Part shown: in pieces, positions 24,020 through 32,053 of the stretch
How the letters are laid out: every line of letters begins with the position of its first letter
Position numbering within the stretch: position 1 is the stretch's first letter
NCBI GenBank assembly: GCA_028707275.1
Contig: JAQTUP010000005.1
Coordinates: forward strand, 1-64,000
Length of the DNA stretch: 64,000 nucleotides
DNA from: Gallionella sp.
GTDB lineage: Bacteria; Pseudomonadota; Gammaproteobacteria; Burkholderiales; Gallionellaceae
Direction: 5' to 3'
Program-made: the position numbers and the translations under genes
Notes under the pieces: generated by a model
Told to the model about the DNA's origin: nothing
Seen by the model: only the letters and a program-made list of their open reading frames with translations
The model's database searches: none

Positions 24020-24412
24020 GTGGACGGCAGCCTGCCGTGTCACATAAGACGCTATATCAGGCCGGGTGACTGGTTGACGCTGTTTCTGGGCTGCGTTTGT
24101 GTGATATTCCTCACCCGGTGGTTGTGGAGTGGCGAGATGGCCGATAAGGCGGTGATACGCAGTGGCGGCAAGATTTTTCGCGAAGTGCAGCTTTCGCATG
24201 ACCAGAAAATAGAGGTTCCAGGTCCGCTGGGTATCAGCGTCATCGCGATTCAAAATCGCCGGGCGCGCATCATCTCAGATCCCGGCCCCCGTCAATATTG
24301 TGTGCGCCAGGGCTGGCTGCAACAGGCCGGGGAAATCGCACTCTGTCTGCCTAATCAGGTGAGCGTCGAACTTGTCGGCAGTAAAAAACGTTATGACAGC
24401 CTCAACTATTGA
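24020..24412 (+). CDS. NusG domain II-containing protein
   Basis: The 130-residue protein has one membrane helix (about 17-36, WLTLFLGCVCVIFLTRWLW) followed by a ~90-residue periplasmic NusG-II (DUF1312-like) beta domain that includes VIAIQNRRARIISDPG and CVRQGWLQQAGEIALCLPN. It starts with GTG one base after the rapZ stop. Proteins of this kind are frequently paired with Gx-type transporters and electron-transport or flavinylation genes. The function is unknown. The Cys pair in the periplasmic part (C-x15-C) is notable and could be redox-active or metal-binding. Confidence 0.75.
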   Translation: MDGSLPCHIRRYIRPGDWLTLFLGCVCVIFLTRWLWSGEMADKAVIRSGGKIFREVQLSHDQKIEVPGPLGISVIAIQNRRARIISDPGPRQYCVRQGWLQQAGEIALCLPNQVSVELVGSKKRYDSLNY

Positions 24413-24413
24413 A

Positions 24414-24525
24414 ATGCAGGATGCAGGATGCAGGATGCAGGAGTCAGCCGCCGGTATGCAGGATGCGGGGAATACAAATCCTGAATCCCGAATCCCGAAT
24501 CCTGAATCCCGAATCCCCAATCCTG
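24414..24525. repeat. Two heptanucleotide tandem repeat tracts
   Basis: ATGCAGG is repeated four times at 24414-24441 (two more imperfect units near 24456). Then AATCCYG-type units are repeated seven times at 24477-24525 (AATCCTG/AATCCCG/AATCCCC). A 7-bp unit cycles through all three frames, so the second tract encodes a repeated heptapeptide PESRIPN at the apparent N-terminus of the Gx-family gene. Confidence 0.8.
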
Positions 24526-25058
24526 TATCCTCACTCCTGCTTCACGCCACCGCTGAAGACCATCATGTCGCGCGTATGGCGGCGGTCGCGCTGGGACTGA
24601 CCATACTGGAAGGCGCCATTCCGTCACCCTTGCCGGGTGTGAAACCGGGTCTTGCCAATATTGTCACCCTGATCGTGCTGGCGCGCTATGGCTGGCGTGC
24701 CGCAGCCTGGGTGTCTTTGTTGCGGGTATTCGCCGGGAGTCTGTTGTTCGGCAATTTTTTGACTCCCGGTTTTTTTCTCGGTTTATCCGGAGCCTTGTTA
24801 AGCTTGCTGGTGTTGAGTCTTGCGCAACACCTGCCAGCTCGCTGGTTCGGTCCTGTCAGTCAGAGTATTTTTGCCGCTTTTGCACATATAGCGGGTCAAA
24901 TGGCGGTGGTGTACCTGTGGCTGATCCCGCATGCGGGCATCGCCTACCTGATCCCGATATTTGCGACGGCAGCACTGTTGTTCGGCACTGTGAACGGCCT
25001 GATTGCCGCGCGTTTCATGGACGAGGATCCCCCGCTCGATGTGGGTGGTAAGGGGTAA
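24414..25058 (+). CDS. Gx transporter family protein (HepT/heptaprenyl diphosphate synthase component I-like)
   Basis: This is a membrane protein with about five helices. The family signature EGAIPSPLPGVKPGLANIV lies just after the first helix, followed by the FGNFLTPGFFLGLSGALLS stretch. The open frame to the ATG at 24414 gives 214 residues, but the first ~40 are encoded by heptanucleotide repeats and have no family counterpart. The real start may be further down, near VSSLLLHATAEDHH (about 24529) or the Met at 24576. Gx proteins are membrane transporters of uncertain substrate. The gene is coupled to the NusG-II gene one base upstream. Confidence 0.75.
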   Translation: MQDAGCRMQESAAGMQDAGNTNPESRIPNPESRIPNPVSSLLLHATAEDHHVARMAAVALGLTILEGAIPSPLPGVKPGLANIVTLIVLARYGWRAAAWVSLLRVFAGSLLFGNFLTPGFFLGLSGALLSLLVLSLAQHLPARWFGPVSQSIFAAFAHIAGQMAVVYLWLIPHAGIAYLIPIFATAALLFGTVNGLIAARFMDEDPPLDVGGKG

Positions 25059-25093
25059 TATCCCTCGTTCACTATATTGGAGATGAGCATTCT

Positions 25094-25717
25094 GTGAAAA
25101 CCATTACCCTGGCCTTTACCGGCGCCTCCGGCATGTCTTATGGGATGCGTCTGCTGGAGTGTCTCCTGCAAAGCGGACAGCGCGTGCATCTGGTGTACTC
25201 GAAGGCCGCCCAGATTGTTGCGCATCAGGAAATTGATATGTGTCTGCCCGCTCGTCCGCAAGACGCCGTGCGCATGTTGCGAGAACGCTTAGGGTCGGGC
25301 GGCGAGCTTCAGGTGTTCGGGCGCGATGACTGGTATGCGCCGATGGCTTCGGGTTCCAATCCGGGCGATGCGATGGTCATTTGTCCCTGCACCATGGGTA
25401 CGTTAGCCAAGATTGCAGCGGGCATCAGTGATGATCTGATTGCGCGCGCGGCCGACGTTATGCTTAAGGAAAAACGAACTTTGATCCTGGCGCCCCGTGA
25501 AATGCCGTTTTCGGTGATCCATCTGGAAAATATGCTCAAACTGGCCCGTGCGGGCGCCGTGATCATGCCGCCTAATCCCGGCTTTTATGATTATCCCTCC
25601 TCGGTGCAGGAGCTGGTCGATTTTGTGGTCGCGCGCATGCTCGATCATCTGGGTGTTGCACATTCCCTCTCGCCCAGGTGGGGCGAGAATTTAATGCGTC
25701 CTGATGCTTTGAAGTGA
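25094..25717 (+). CDS. ubiX: Flavin prenyltransferase UbiX
   Basis: This is a 207-residue flavoprotein of the UbiX/Pad1 family. The FMN-binding GASGMSYGMRLLE starts at residue 10; MVICPCTMGTLAKIAAGISDDLIARAADVMLKEKR and LAPREMPFSVIHLENM are conserved signatures. The enzyme attaches a prenyl group to FMN to make prenylated FMN, the cofactor of UbiD decarboxylases, for ubiquinone synthesis. It starts with GTG, with GGAG 11 bp upstream. UbiD is not in this window. It ends 24 bp from a convergent kinase gene. Confidence 0.95.
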   Translation: MKTITLAFTGASGMSYGMRLLECLLQSGQRVHLVYSKAAQIVAHQEIDMCLPARPQDAVRMLRERLGSGGELQVFGRDDWYAPMASGSNPGDAMVICPCTMGTLAKIAAGISDDLIARAADVMLKEKRTLILAPREMPFSVIHLENMLKLARAGAVIMPPNPGFYDYPSSVQELVDFVVARMLDHLGVAHSLSPRWGENLMRPDALK

Positions 25718-25741
25718 GCCGCCTGCCCGCCCTCAATCGGG

Positions 25742-26479
25742 CTACTGCATGCATTGAGTGTATAAGGGGATCCTGATTTTGAAGGTGGCGCCGGAAAAGT
25801 CCGGTTCATCGACAAGGCTGATCGTGCCATTGTGAGCCTGTATGCAACGCATGGCATTGTACAGTCCTACGCCGCGTTTATTGCCGGCGAGGTGGCGTGA
25901 CTTCATGTGTTTGCGAAAGATGCTCTCCCTTTCGGACGCCGGGATGCCCAGCCCGGAATCCGAGATCTTGATGACGATCATGTTGTCGTCAGACTTTTCG
26001 ACAGAGATGGCGATCTTGCCGCCTGGCGGGGTGAAGCGGATGGAGTTCGATAAAATATTATTGATGGCGTGTATGCGCAGGCTGTCTACATCCCAGTAGA
26101 CGACAGGCAACCCTTCTTCGACGAAAAGCGACAGCTGGATTTGCCTGGACAGCGCCTCATAGCTGAAGGTGTCGCGCGCGCACTCAAGTTCCTGGCGCAG
26201 ATGATACACGGCGACGGGGTTGATGACCGAACTGTCGGATTGCAGCTTTCCGATGGCAACCAGGTCTTCGATGAGCGGGGATACGCAGCTGCTGGCGCAC
26301 CGTATCAGCTGCACGCATTCGCGTATATATTGCTCGTCTTGCACGCCCGAGTCGTTTAATTTCTCGGCCAAGGATTGAGCTGCCCCCATGATCGCATTCG
26401 TCAACGATTTGATATCATGGCTTACCATGGGCAGGAATGAGCTTTCAAATTCGCTATTTTTGACTTCTGTTCTTTTCAT
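25742..26479 (-). CDS. Cytoplasmic sensor histidine kinase without recognisable sensor domain
   Basis: The 245-residue protein has no membrane segment. The phospho-acceptor box MVSHDIKSLTNAIMGAAQ (His21) comes almost at the start, followed directly by an HATPase_c domain: an N-box-like INNILSNSIRF, the G1 box ISDSGLGIP, and GVGLYNAMRCIQAHNG. The sensor input is therefore missing or supplied by a partner. It is divergent from the OmpR-type regulator at 26561, separated by 81 bp that contain promoter-like sequence, so it may act on that regulator alongside the membrane kinase at 27223. Confidence 0.85.
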   Translation of the reverse strand: MKRTEVKNSEFESSFLPMVSHDIKSLTNAIMGAAQSLAEKLNDSGVQDEQYIRECVQLIRCASSCVSPLIEDLVAIGKLQSDSSVINPVAVYHLRQELECARDTFSYEALSRQIQLSLFVEEGLPVVYWDVDSLRIHAINNILSNSIRFTPPGGKIAISVEKSDDNMIVIKISDSGLGIPASERESIFRKHMKSRHLAGNKRGVGLYNAMRCIQAHNGTISLVDEPDFSGATFKIRIPLYTQCMQ

Positions 26480-26560
26480 GATATTTTCCTGTTACGTGAC
26501 CGGATGAACTGCCTGTATCATAATAGACCGCACTTACACTAATCTGACAGACCCGCGAGT

Positions 26561-27226
26561 ATGCGCATACTATTTGTTGAAGACGACCCGATCATGGCCG
26601 ACAGCCTGATGCGCATCCTGCGCCAGTCCTATTATGCTGTCACCTACGAATCAGACGGTCGCCGCGCCGACCATCTGCTCACCGTTCAGCAATTCGATCT
26701 GGTGATTCTGGATATGGGGCTGCCGGGCATGGAAGGATCCGAAGTGCTAAGACGCCTGCGTCATCGTAACGTGAAAGTGCCGGTTTTAATCCTGACGGCA
26801 CGGGATAAGGTTGAAGACCGGGTCCGGGGGCTGGATTTCGGCGCGGATGATTATCTGGCCAAGCCGTTTGATTTGCCGGAACTCGAAGCCCGTGTCAGAG
26901 CCTTGCTGCGACGCGGCCATTCAGCCAGCAGTTCTCAACTCAAAATCGGCGAGTTATGCCTCGATACGGTGGGGCGCCGCGCGACGCTGGCAGATGAATC
27001 GCTGGAATTGTCTGCCCGGGAGTTGACCGTGTTGGAAGTGTTGATGCTGCGTGTCGGGCGCGTGGTGAGCAAGGACTTGCTGTGTGAGCAGATGTCCAAT
27101 ATGGGTGAGGAAATCAGCGTCAATGCCATCGAGGTGTATGTGCACAGGTTGCGCAAAAAACTGGAGGCAGGCCATGTGAATATCCGTACCCTGCGAGGTC
27201 TGGGGTATATGCTGGAGAAGCCGTGA
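26561..27226 (+). CDS. OmpR/PhoB-family response regulator (QseB/TctD-like)
   Basis: The 221-residue protein has a receiver domain (acidic pair E7-D8-D9, phosphorylated Asp51 in LVILDMGLPGMEGS, Lys near 101 in YLAKPFDLPE) and a winged-helix DNA-binding domain (about 125-220: LELSARELTVLEVLM ... NAIEVYVHRLRKKLE). It is coupled to the following kinase by a GTGA overlap. The subgroup regulates diverse genes, such as tricarboxylate uptake in TctD or quorum/iron responses in QseB; the targets here are unknown. Confidence 0.92.
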   Translation: MRILFVEDDPIMADSLMRILRQSYYAVTYESDGRRADHLLTVQQFDLVILDMGLPGMEGSEVLRRLRHRNVKVPVLILTARDKVEDRVRGLDFGADDYLAKPFDLPELEARVRALLRRGHSASSSQLKIGELCLDTVGRRATLADESLELSARELTVLEVLMLRVGRVVSKDLLCEQMSNMGEEISVNAIEVYVHRLRKKLEAGHVNIRTLRGLGYMLEKP

Positions 27227-28620
27227 GCCTCTGTCTGCCCTGGTTTGACTCGGATACCCTGCGCCACAAGTTGCTCGTCTGGGTGATGGTTCCTATGGTT
27301 ATCCTGCTGATTCTCAATATTCTTTTTGCTAATAAATTCGGTCACGACTCGGCTGACCGGCGTCACGACAGGTTCTTGTTTGATGCGAGTAAAATCTTGC
27401 TCGACCAGGTGCGCACCAACCAGGGAAACGTGGAGTTCAGCCTCCATTCCGGTGCGATAAATATGCTCACAGCAGATAAAAAGGATCAGGTGTATTTCTT
27501 TTTGAGCGGGTGGCAACAAAATTATCACTTTGGTTATGCAGATTTACCTCGGCCCAGGGAGGCGCTGACCGATAAGCCGGTTTATTACCTGGGCGTTTAT
27601 AACGGGCGTCCGGTGCGCATGATGGCCGCTTTGATGCCGGAGAATGATGTGGTCAGCGGTCGCATCGTCGTCCTGCTGGGGAAAACACTGGCGGTGCACG
27701 ACGAGCGGGCAGAGGAGCTGATGTGGCGCTTGTTGCCTGCGCAGTTTGTTTTGATTTTTTTTGTCGGTGTCGCCGTTTGGTGGGGAGTCGGGCGGGGCAT
27801 GCGTCCGCTTTTACAGTTGCGCGAAGAAGTCTCGCGCCGCTCATCACAGGATTTGAGCCCCTTGCAGGAAAATCGGGTTGTCGCCGAAGTCAGGCCGCTG
27901 ATTGCAGGTTTCAATGACTTGCTGGGCCGACTGGATCAATCCATGGCGCTGCAACGCCGCTTTGTCTCTGATGCAGCTCACCAGTTGCGCACGCCGATTG
28001 CCGGGCTCAAGGCGCAAACGGAACTCGCCTTGCGCTCCAATGATCCCAACGAGATTCGTTACTCATTGCAATTGATGCACCGGGCGACAGAACATGCAGC
28101 GCATCTGGTGAATCAATTGCTGGCTTTGGCGCGCGCGGAGCCGGGTGTGCAGCAACCGGAGCACTTGATGCCTGCGCTGGATTTTGTTGCGCTGGCCCGC
28201 ACCATTACAGAAGAGTGCGTGGGGCGGGCGTTGCAAAAAGAGATTGATCTGGGTTTTGAAGCGCCAGCGGGAGCCATCCTGGTCAACGGAGATGCCTTCT
28301 TGTTGCGAGAAATGCTCAACAACCTGATCGACAACGCCTTGCGTTATACCCCTTCAGGCGGGCAGGTAACCGTGCGAGTTACGCGCGCTGAGGATGTCGC
28401 ACAGCTGGAAGTGGAGGATAATGGCCCCGGTATTCCGGATGAGGAGCGGGAGCGGGTGTTCGAGCGTTTTTACAGCGTTCTGGGCACCAATCAGGGAGGG
28501 TGTGGTCTGGGTCTCTCTATCGTGAGTGAAATCGTGCAGCGCCATCAGGCTCAGATCCTCCTGTCAAGCGGCGCAGAAGGCGTGGGCACGATGATGAGAG
28601 TCATTTTTCGTGCGGCGTGA
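27223..28620 (+). CDS. Membrane sensor histidine kinase (TctE/QseC-like)
   Basis: The protein has 465 residues. The first membrane helix (about 17-36) is followed by a periplasmic domain of ~130 residues like the two-component sensor N-terminal domain of TctE, a second helix (about 172-190), a HAMP-like linker, the H-box FVSDAAHQLRTPIAG (His253), an N-box (LLREMLNNLIDNALRY) and a complete ATPase domain (DNGPGIPDEERERVFERFY, GCGLGLSIVSEI). The GTG start overlaps the regulator stop, so the pair is co-expressed and cognate. The ligand is not deducible. Confidence 0.92.
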   Translation: MSLCLPWFDSDTLRHKLLVWVMVPMVILLILNILFANKFGHDSADRRHDRFLFDASKILLDQVRTNQGNVEFSLHSGAINMLTADKKDQVYFFLSGWQQNYHFGYADLPRPREALTDKPVYYLGVYNGRPVRMMAALMPENDVVSGRIVVLLGKTLAVHDERAEELMWRLLPAQFVLIFFVGVAVWWGVGRGMRPLLQLREEVSRRSSQDLSPLQENRVVAEVRPLIAGFNDLLGRLDQSMALQRRFVSDAAHQLRTPIAGLKAQTELALRSNDPNEIRYSLQLMHRATEHAAHLVNQLLALARAEPGVQQPEHLMPALDFVALARTITEECVGRALQKEIDLGFEAPAGAILVNGDAFLLREMLNNLIDNALRYTPSGGQVTVRVTRAEDVAQLEVEDNGPGIPDEERERVFERFYSVLGTNQGGCGLGLSIVSEIVQRHQAQILLSSGAEGVGTMMRVIFRAA

Positions 28621-28680
28621 AGATTGGACTCAGTCTGTCAGCACGGCATTGCCGCCAACCAATCAAAAAAGGTGATAAAA

Positions 28681-28974
28681 ATGGAAATCCCGAAACGTGA
28701 TGGTGATGGCTACCTTGTGGATATGAGCGACTGGTCAGAGCAGACAGGGCGCATGATGGCGGACGCCGATGGCTACGCGTTGAATGAAAAGATGTGGGCG
28801 CAGATCATGCAAGCGCGCGCGTATTTCGAGGAGTTCGGCACGGTGCCGCCGATACGAAAATTTGCCAAATATATCGGCGAGGATCAAAAGGAACTCTTCG
28901 AGTTATGGATGACAGGCCCGATGAAGCCGATCACCAAGTATGGCGGTATGCCCAAGCCGACCGGCTGCGTCTGA
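28681..28974 (+). CDS. TusE/DsrC/DsvC-family sulfur carrier protein
   Basis: The 97-residue protein starts at the ATG at 28681, which has AAGGTGA 5 bp upstream; earlier in-frame codons have no ribosome site. The conserved end PKPTGCV carries the penultimate cysteine used as persulfide carrier. The second cysteine that true DsrC proteins have 11 residues earlier is here Thr (TKYGGMPKPTGC), so this belongs with TusE or the regulatory DsrC-like proteins rather than with sulfite-reductase DsrC. TusE relays sulfur to TusBCD/MnmA for tRNA 2-thiouridine. No tus or dsr genes surround it. Confidence 0.85.
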   Translation: MEIPKRDGDGYLVDMSDWSEQTGRMMADADGYALNEKMWAQIMQARAYFEEFGTVPPIRKFAKYIGEDQKELFELWMTGPMKPITKYGGMPKPTGCV

Positions 28975-29080
28975 GGCCAAAGACGCGCAGCGAGGCAGAC
29001 GTGCAGCACGCCCGGCACAGTGTTAGCGCTTTACGACTTCATGGGCGATAATTGGACATTGCTATCCATTGGAGTCTTGC

Positions 29081-30862
29081 ATGTGCGGCATCTGCGGTGA
29101 ATTACGCTTCGACAAATCAACCCCCGATATGGATGCGCTGCGGCGCATGACAGCCAGGCTTGCGCGGCGCGGCCCTGATCATGAAGGTTATTACCACGAG
29201 GGGGCACTGGCGTTCGGCCACCGCCGTCTGGCGATCATCGATCTTTCCGCTCATGCCGATCAGCCCATGGTGGACGAGGAGCTGCAACTGGCGCTGGTCT
29301 TTAACGGCACGATCTACAATTATCAGGAATTGCGCGCCGAGCTGGTGGAGTTGGGGTATGCGTTTTTCTCTGAGGGTGACTCAGAGGTGATCCTCAAGGC
29401 GTATCACGCATGGGGAGACCATTGCGTGACGCGCCTTTATGGTATGTTTGCCTTCGCCATCTGGGATAAGCGCGCGCAGTCTTTGTTTTTTGCGCGCGAC
29501 AGGCTGGGCATCAAGCCCTTGTATTACACGCAGGATGAGGCGCGGCTGCGTTTTGCGTCAACCCCGCAAGCCTTGCTGGCAGGCGGTGGGGTGGATGTCC
29601 GCCTCGATCCTGTCGCGCTGCACCATCATTTCACCCTGCACGGAGCGGTTCCTGCACCGCTCACGCTTTTGCAGGGAATCAAAAAATTGCCCCCGGCGCA
29701 TACCCTGTCTCTTTCCGCGTCCGGCCAGATGTCGCAGCGCTGTTACTGGCAGTTAGATGCGACCCGCCCCGCACAGACGCTCAGCGAGCAGGACTGGCTG
29801 AGTGCGACGCGCATCGTTCTGTCCCGTTCAGTTGAACGTCACCGACTGGCCTCCGATGTTCCGGTCGGTGTGCTGCTCTCCGGCGGGCTGGATTCGAGTC
29901 TGCTGGTCGGGATGCTGGCGTCACATGTGACTGAACTCAATACATTTTCTATAGGCTTCGAGGAAGTAGCGGGCGAGTCTGCCGACGAGTTTGAATATTC
30001 GGACTTGGTGGCAGGTCACTTCAAAACCCGCCACCATAAATATGCGCTGCCCAATAGCGACGTGCTGGCAAGATTGCCCGACGCGATTCTTCAGATGTCC
30101 GAACCCATGGCCAGTTACGACGTGACCGCGTTTTATCTGTTGAGCGAGCAGGTATCAGGCGAGGTGCATGTGGTGCTGGCAGGGCAGGGGGCGGATGAGG
30201 TGTTCGGCGGTTATTTCTGGTATCCGCGCATGGACGAGGCCAGCGGCACGCCGCTTGAACGTTTTTCGCGTCATTATTTTGATCGCGACCATGCCGAGTA
30301 CCTGGAGATGGTGACAGAGGGCTATGCCGTACCGGATGTGACTTCCGCCTGGGTCGCGTCCAAGCTGCAACAGCCGGGTGCCGACGAGTTTATGGATGAG
30401 GTGCTGCGCCTGGATGTGACAAGCCTGATGGTGGACGATCCGGTGAAGCGCGTGGACAACATGACCATGGCCTGGGGGCTGGAGGCGCGCGTGCCATTTC
30501 TGGATCACGAGCTGGTGGAACTGGCCGCGAAAATGCCGCCCTCCTTGAAATTGAAGGAAGGCGGTAAATTCCCGCTCAAAGCCGTGGCGCGAGGATTGAT
30601 TCCTGATGCGGTGATCGATCGTGCCAAGGGGTATTTTCCGGTGCCGGCCTTGAAATATCTGCGCGGCGATTTTTTGGAGAAAATACGCAGCCTGTTGAAT
30701 TCGGAGGCGTGTATCCAACGCGGGCTCTACCGCCGCAGCTACGTCGAAAAACTGCTCGCTGATCCGGATGCCGGGCTCACTCCTCTGGAGGGCAGCAAGC
30801 TATGGCATCTGGCCTTGCTCGAATGGTGGCTGCAAATCAACGTCGATACAACAAACAGTTAG
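29081..30862 (+). CDS. N-acetylglutaminylglutamine amidotransferase (asparagine synthase-like)
   Basis: The 593-residue protein starts at the ATG at 29081; the glutaminase nucleophile Cys2 (MCGICGELRF) must become N-terminal, so no longer start is possible. The class II glutaminase domain covers 1-200 (GPDHEG, FNGTIYNYQELR). The synthetase domain has the ATP pyrophosphatase loop SGGLDSS (267-273) and GQGADEVFGGY. MCGICGELRF and FRFASTPQALLAGGGVD-type features point to the subfamily that makes the osmoprotectant N-acetylglutaminylglutamine amide rather than asparagine. The usual partner, an acetyltransferase/ligase (ngg), is not adjacent, which leaves some doubt about the substrate. Confidence 0.8.
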   Translation: MCGICGELRFDKSTPDMDALRRMTARLARRGPDHEGYYHEGALAFGHRRLAIIDLSAHADQPMVDEELQLALVFNGTIYNYQELRAELVELGYAFFSEGDSEVILKAYHAWGDHCVTRLYGMFAFAIWDKRAQSLFFARDRLGIKPLYYTQDEARLRFASTPQALLAGGGVDVRLDPVALHHHFTLHGAVPAPLTLLQGIKKLPPAHTLSLSASGQMSQRCYWQLDATRPAQTLSEQDWLSATRIVLSRSVERHRLASDVPVGVLLSGGLDSSLLVGMLASHVTELNTFSIGFEEVAGESADEFEYSDLVAGHFKTRHHKYALPNSDVLARLPDAILQMSEPMASYDVTAFYLLSEQVSGEVHVVLAGQGADEVFGGYFWYPRMDEASGTPLERFSRHYFDRDHAEYLEMVTEGYAVPDVTSAWVASKLQQPGADEFMDEVLRLDVTSLMVDDPVKRVDNMTMAWGLEARVPFLDHELVELAAKMPPSLKLKEGGKFPLKAVARGLIPDAVIDRAKGYFPVPALKYLRGDFLEKIRSLLNSEACIQRGLYRRSYVEKLLADPDAGLTPLEGSKLWHLALLEWWLQINVDTTNS

Positions 30863-30883
30863 CAGTTTCCTGTTTTCTGTCAA

Positions 30884-30904
30884 CCGAAAACCGAAAATCG
30901 AAAA
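30884..30904. repeat. Heptanucleotide tandem repeat (CCGAAAA x3)
   Basis: Two exact CCGAAAA copies and one TCGAAAA lie between two convergent genes, ending 2 bp from the methyltransferase stop codon. Confidence 0.6.
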
Positions 30905-30906
30905 CT

Positions 30907-32052
30907 TTATTTTACTGTCAGTCTCCAGAGCGAGGTGATTTCGGCGCGGCGAGCCGCATGCAGCGGGTCGCTGGTGTCTGATACTTTAGCGTGCTGGGGT
31001 TTGGTGTCAATTTTGCCCAGCACCTGCAAACCTGCGGCGTCAATGTAGCCCAGCAGTTCTGCCCGGCTGCGCAATCCCAGATGTTCGGCCAGGTCAGAGA
31101 GGATCAGCCAGCCTTCGCCGTCCGCCTCCAGATGAGAGGCCAGCCCGCTCAAATAGCCCCTCAACATCCGGCTATCCGGGTCGAATACGGCGTATTCAAG
31201 TGGCGAGCTGGGTCGGGCCGGCACCCAGGGCGGGTTGCACACGATCAGCGCGGCCCGCCCTTCCGGAAACAGGTCGGCCTGCACCACCTCAACCTGGTCT
31301 GATAATCCCAGTCGGGTCAGATTTTCGCGAGCGCAAGTCAGCGCGCGCGTATCCTGGTCGGTCGCGACGATGTGCCGGATGCCGCGCTGCGCCAGCACGG
31401 CGGCCAGCACGCCGGTGCCGGTGCCGATATCGAAGGCGACGGACAGCGCATCGAGCCGCTTCGGCAGAATTGCATCAGCGACCAGACTCACATACTCGCC
31501 GCGCACGGGGGCGAATACGCCGTAATGCGGGTGAATCCGGTTTTTGAGGATAGGAATTTCCACGCCATTTTTGCGCCACTCGTGAGCGCCTATCAATCCC
31601 AGTAGTCCGCGCAGCGATAAGACGTAGGGTTGTCCGTCGTCTGTGCCGTAAGTTTCGCTGCAAGCTGCGTGTACATCGGGTGCGCGGCGCAACGGAATGC
31701 TGTGATCGCCATTGAACGGCAGCAGCAGCATATTCAAGGTGCGGGAACGCTGCGATTGCGCCTGACGATACAGATGGAAGGCTTCCGTGGCTGATGAAGG
31801 CGGTGTCTTAGTTTTGCGCGGTTTTTCGTCGGCGCGCCGCGCCATTGCCTGTAGCAACTGACGCGCGTTCTGATAGTCTCCCCGCCACAGCAACGCGGTG
31901 CCCTCGCAGGCCAGGCGGTAGGCGGCGTCGGCACTCATGCGATCGTCAGCGATCACCACGCGCTTCGGGGGCGGCGTGCCGGATTCTGAGCGCCAGCGAG
32001 CCGCGTGATCGACATCGTTCTCGCTCCAGTGTATCGAGGGATAATCAGTCAT
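30907..32052 (-). CDS. Class I SAM-dependent methyltransferase (MTS-like)
   Basis: The protein has 381 residues. The N-terminal ~140 residues are Ala/Arg-rich and unrecognised. The methyltransferase domain has motif I FDIGTGTGVLAAVLA (from residue 207) and motif IV NPPWVP (273-278), the latter typical of enzymes that methylate an exocyclic or amide nitrogen in RNA or protein. IHPHYGVFAPVRGEYV just before motif I is also found in this group. The start overlaps nothing and lies 1 bp after the RIO kinase stop, so the two are co-transcribed. Substrate unknown. Confidence 0.75.
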   Translation of the reverse strand: MTDYPSIHWSENDVDHAARWRSESGTPPPKRVVIADDRMSADAAYRLACEGTALLWRGDYQNARQLLQAMARRADEKPRKTKTPPSSATEAFHLYRQAQSQRSRTLNMLLLPFNGDHSIPLRRAPDVHAACSETYGTDDGQPYVLSLRGLLGLIGAHEWRKNGVEIPILKNRIHPHYGVFAPVRGEYVSLVADAILPKRLDALSVAFDIGTGTGVLAAVLAQRGIRHIVATDQDTRALTCARENLTRLGLSDQVEVVQADLFPEGRAALIVCNPPWVPARPSSPLEYAVFDPDSRMLRGYLSGLASHLEADGEGWLILSDLAEHLGLRSRAELLGYIDAAGLQVLGKIDTKPQHAKVSDTSDPLHAARRAEITSLWRLTVK

Positions 32053-32053
32053 A

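Noticed and set aside
24414..24525. CRISPR-like array
   Set aside because: The repeats are 7 bp without spacers. No CRISPR repeat-spacer pattern or cas gene occurs anywhere in the window.
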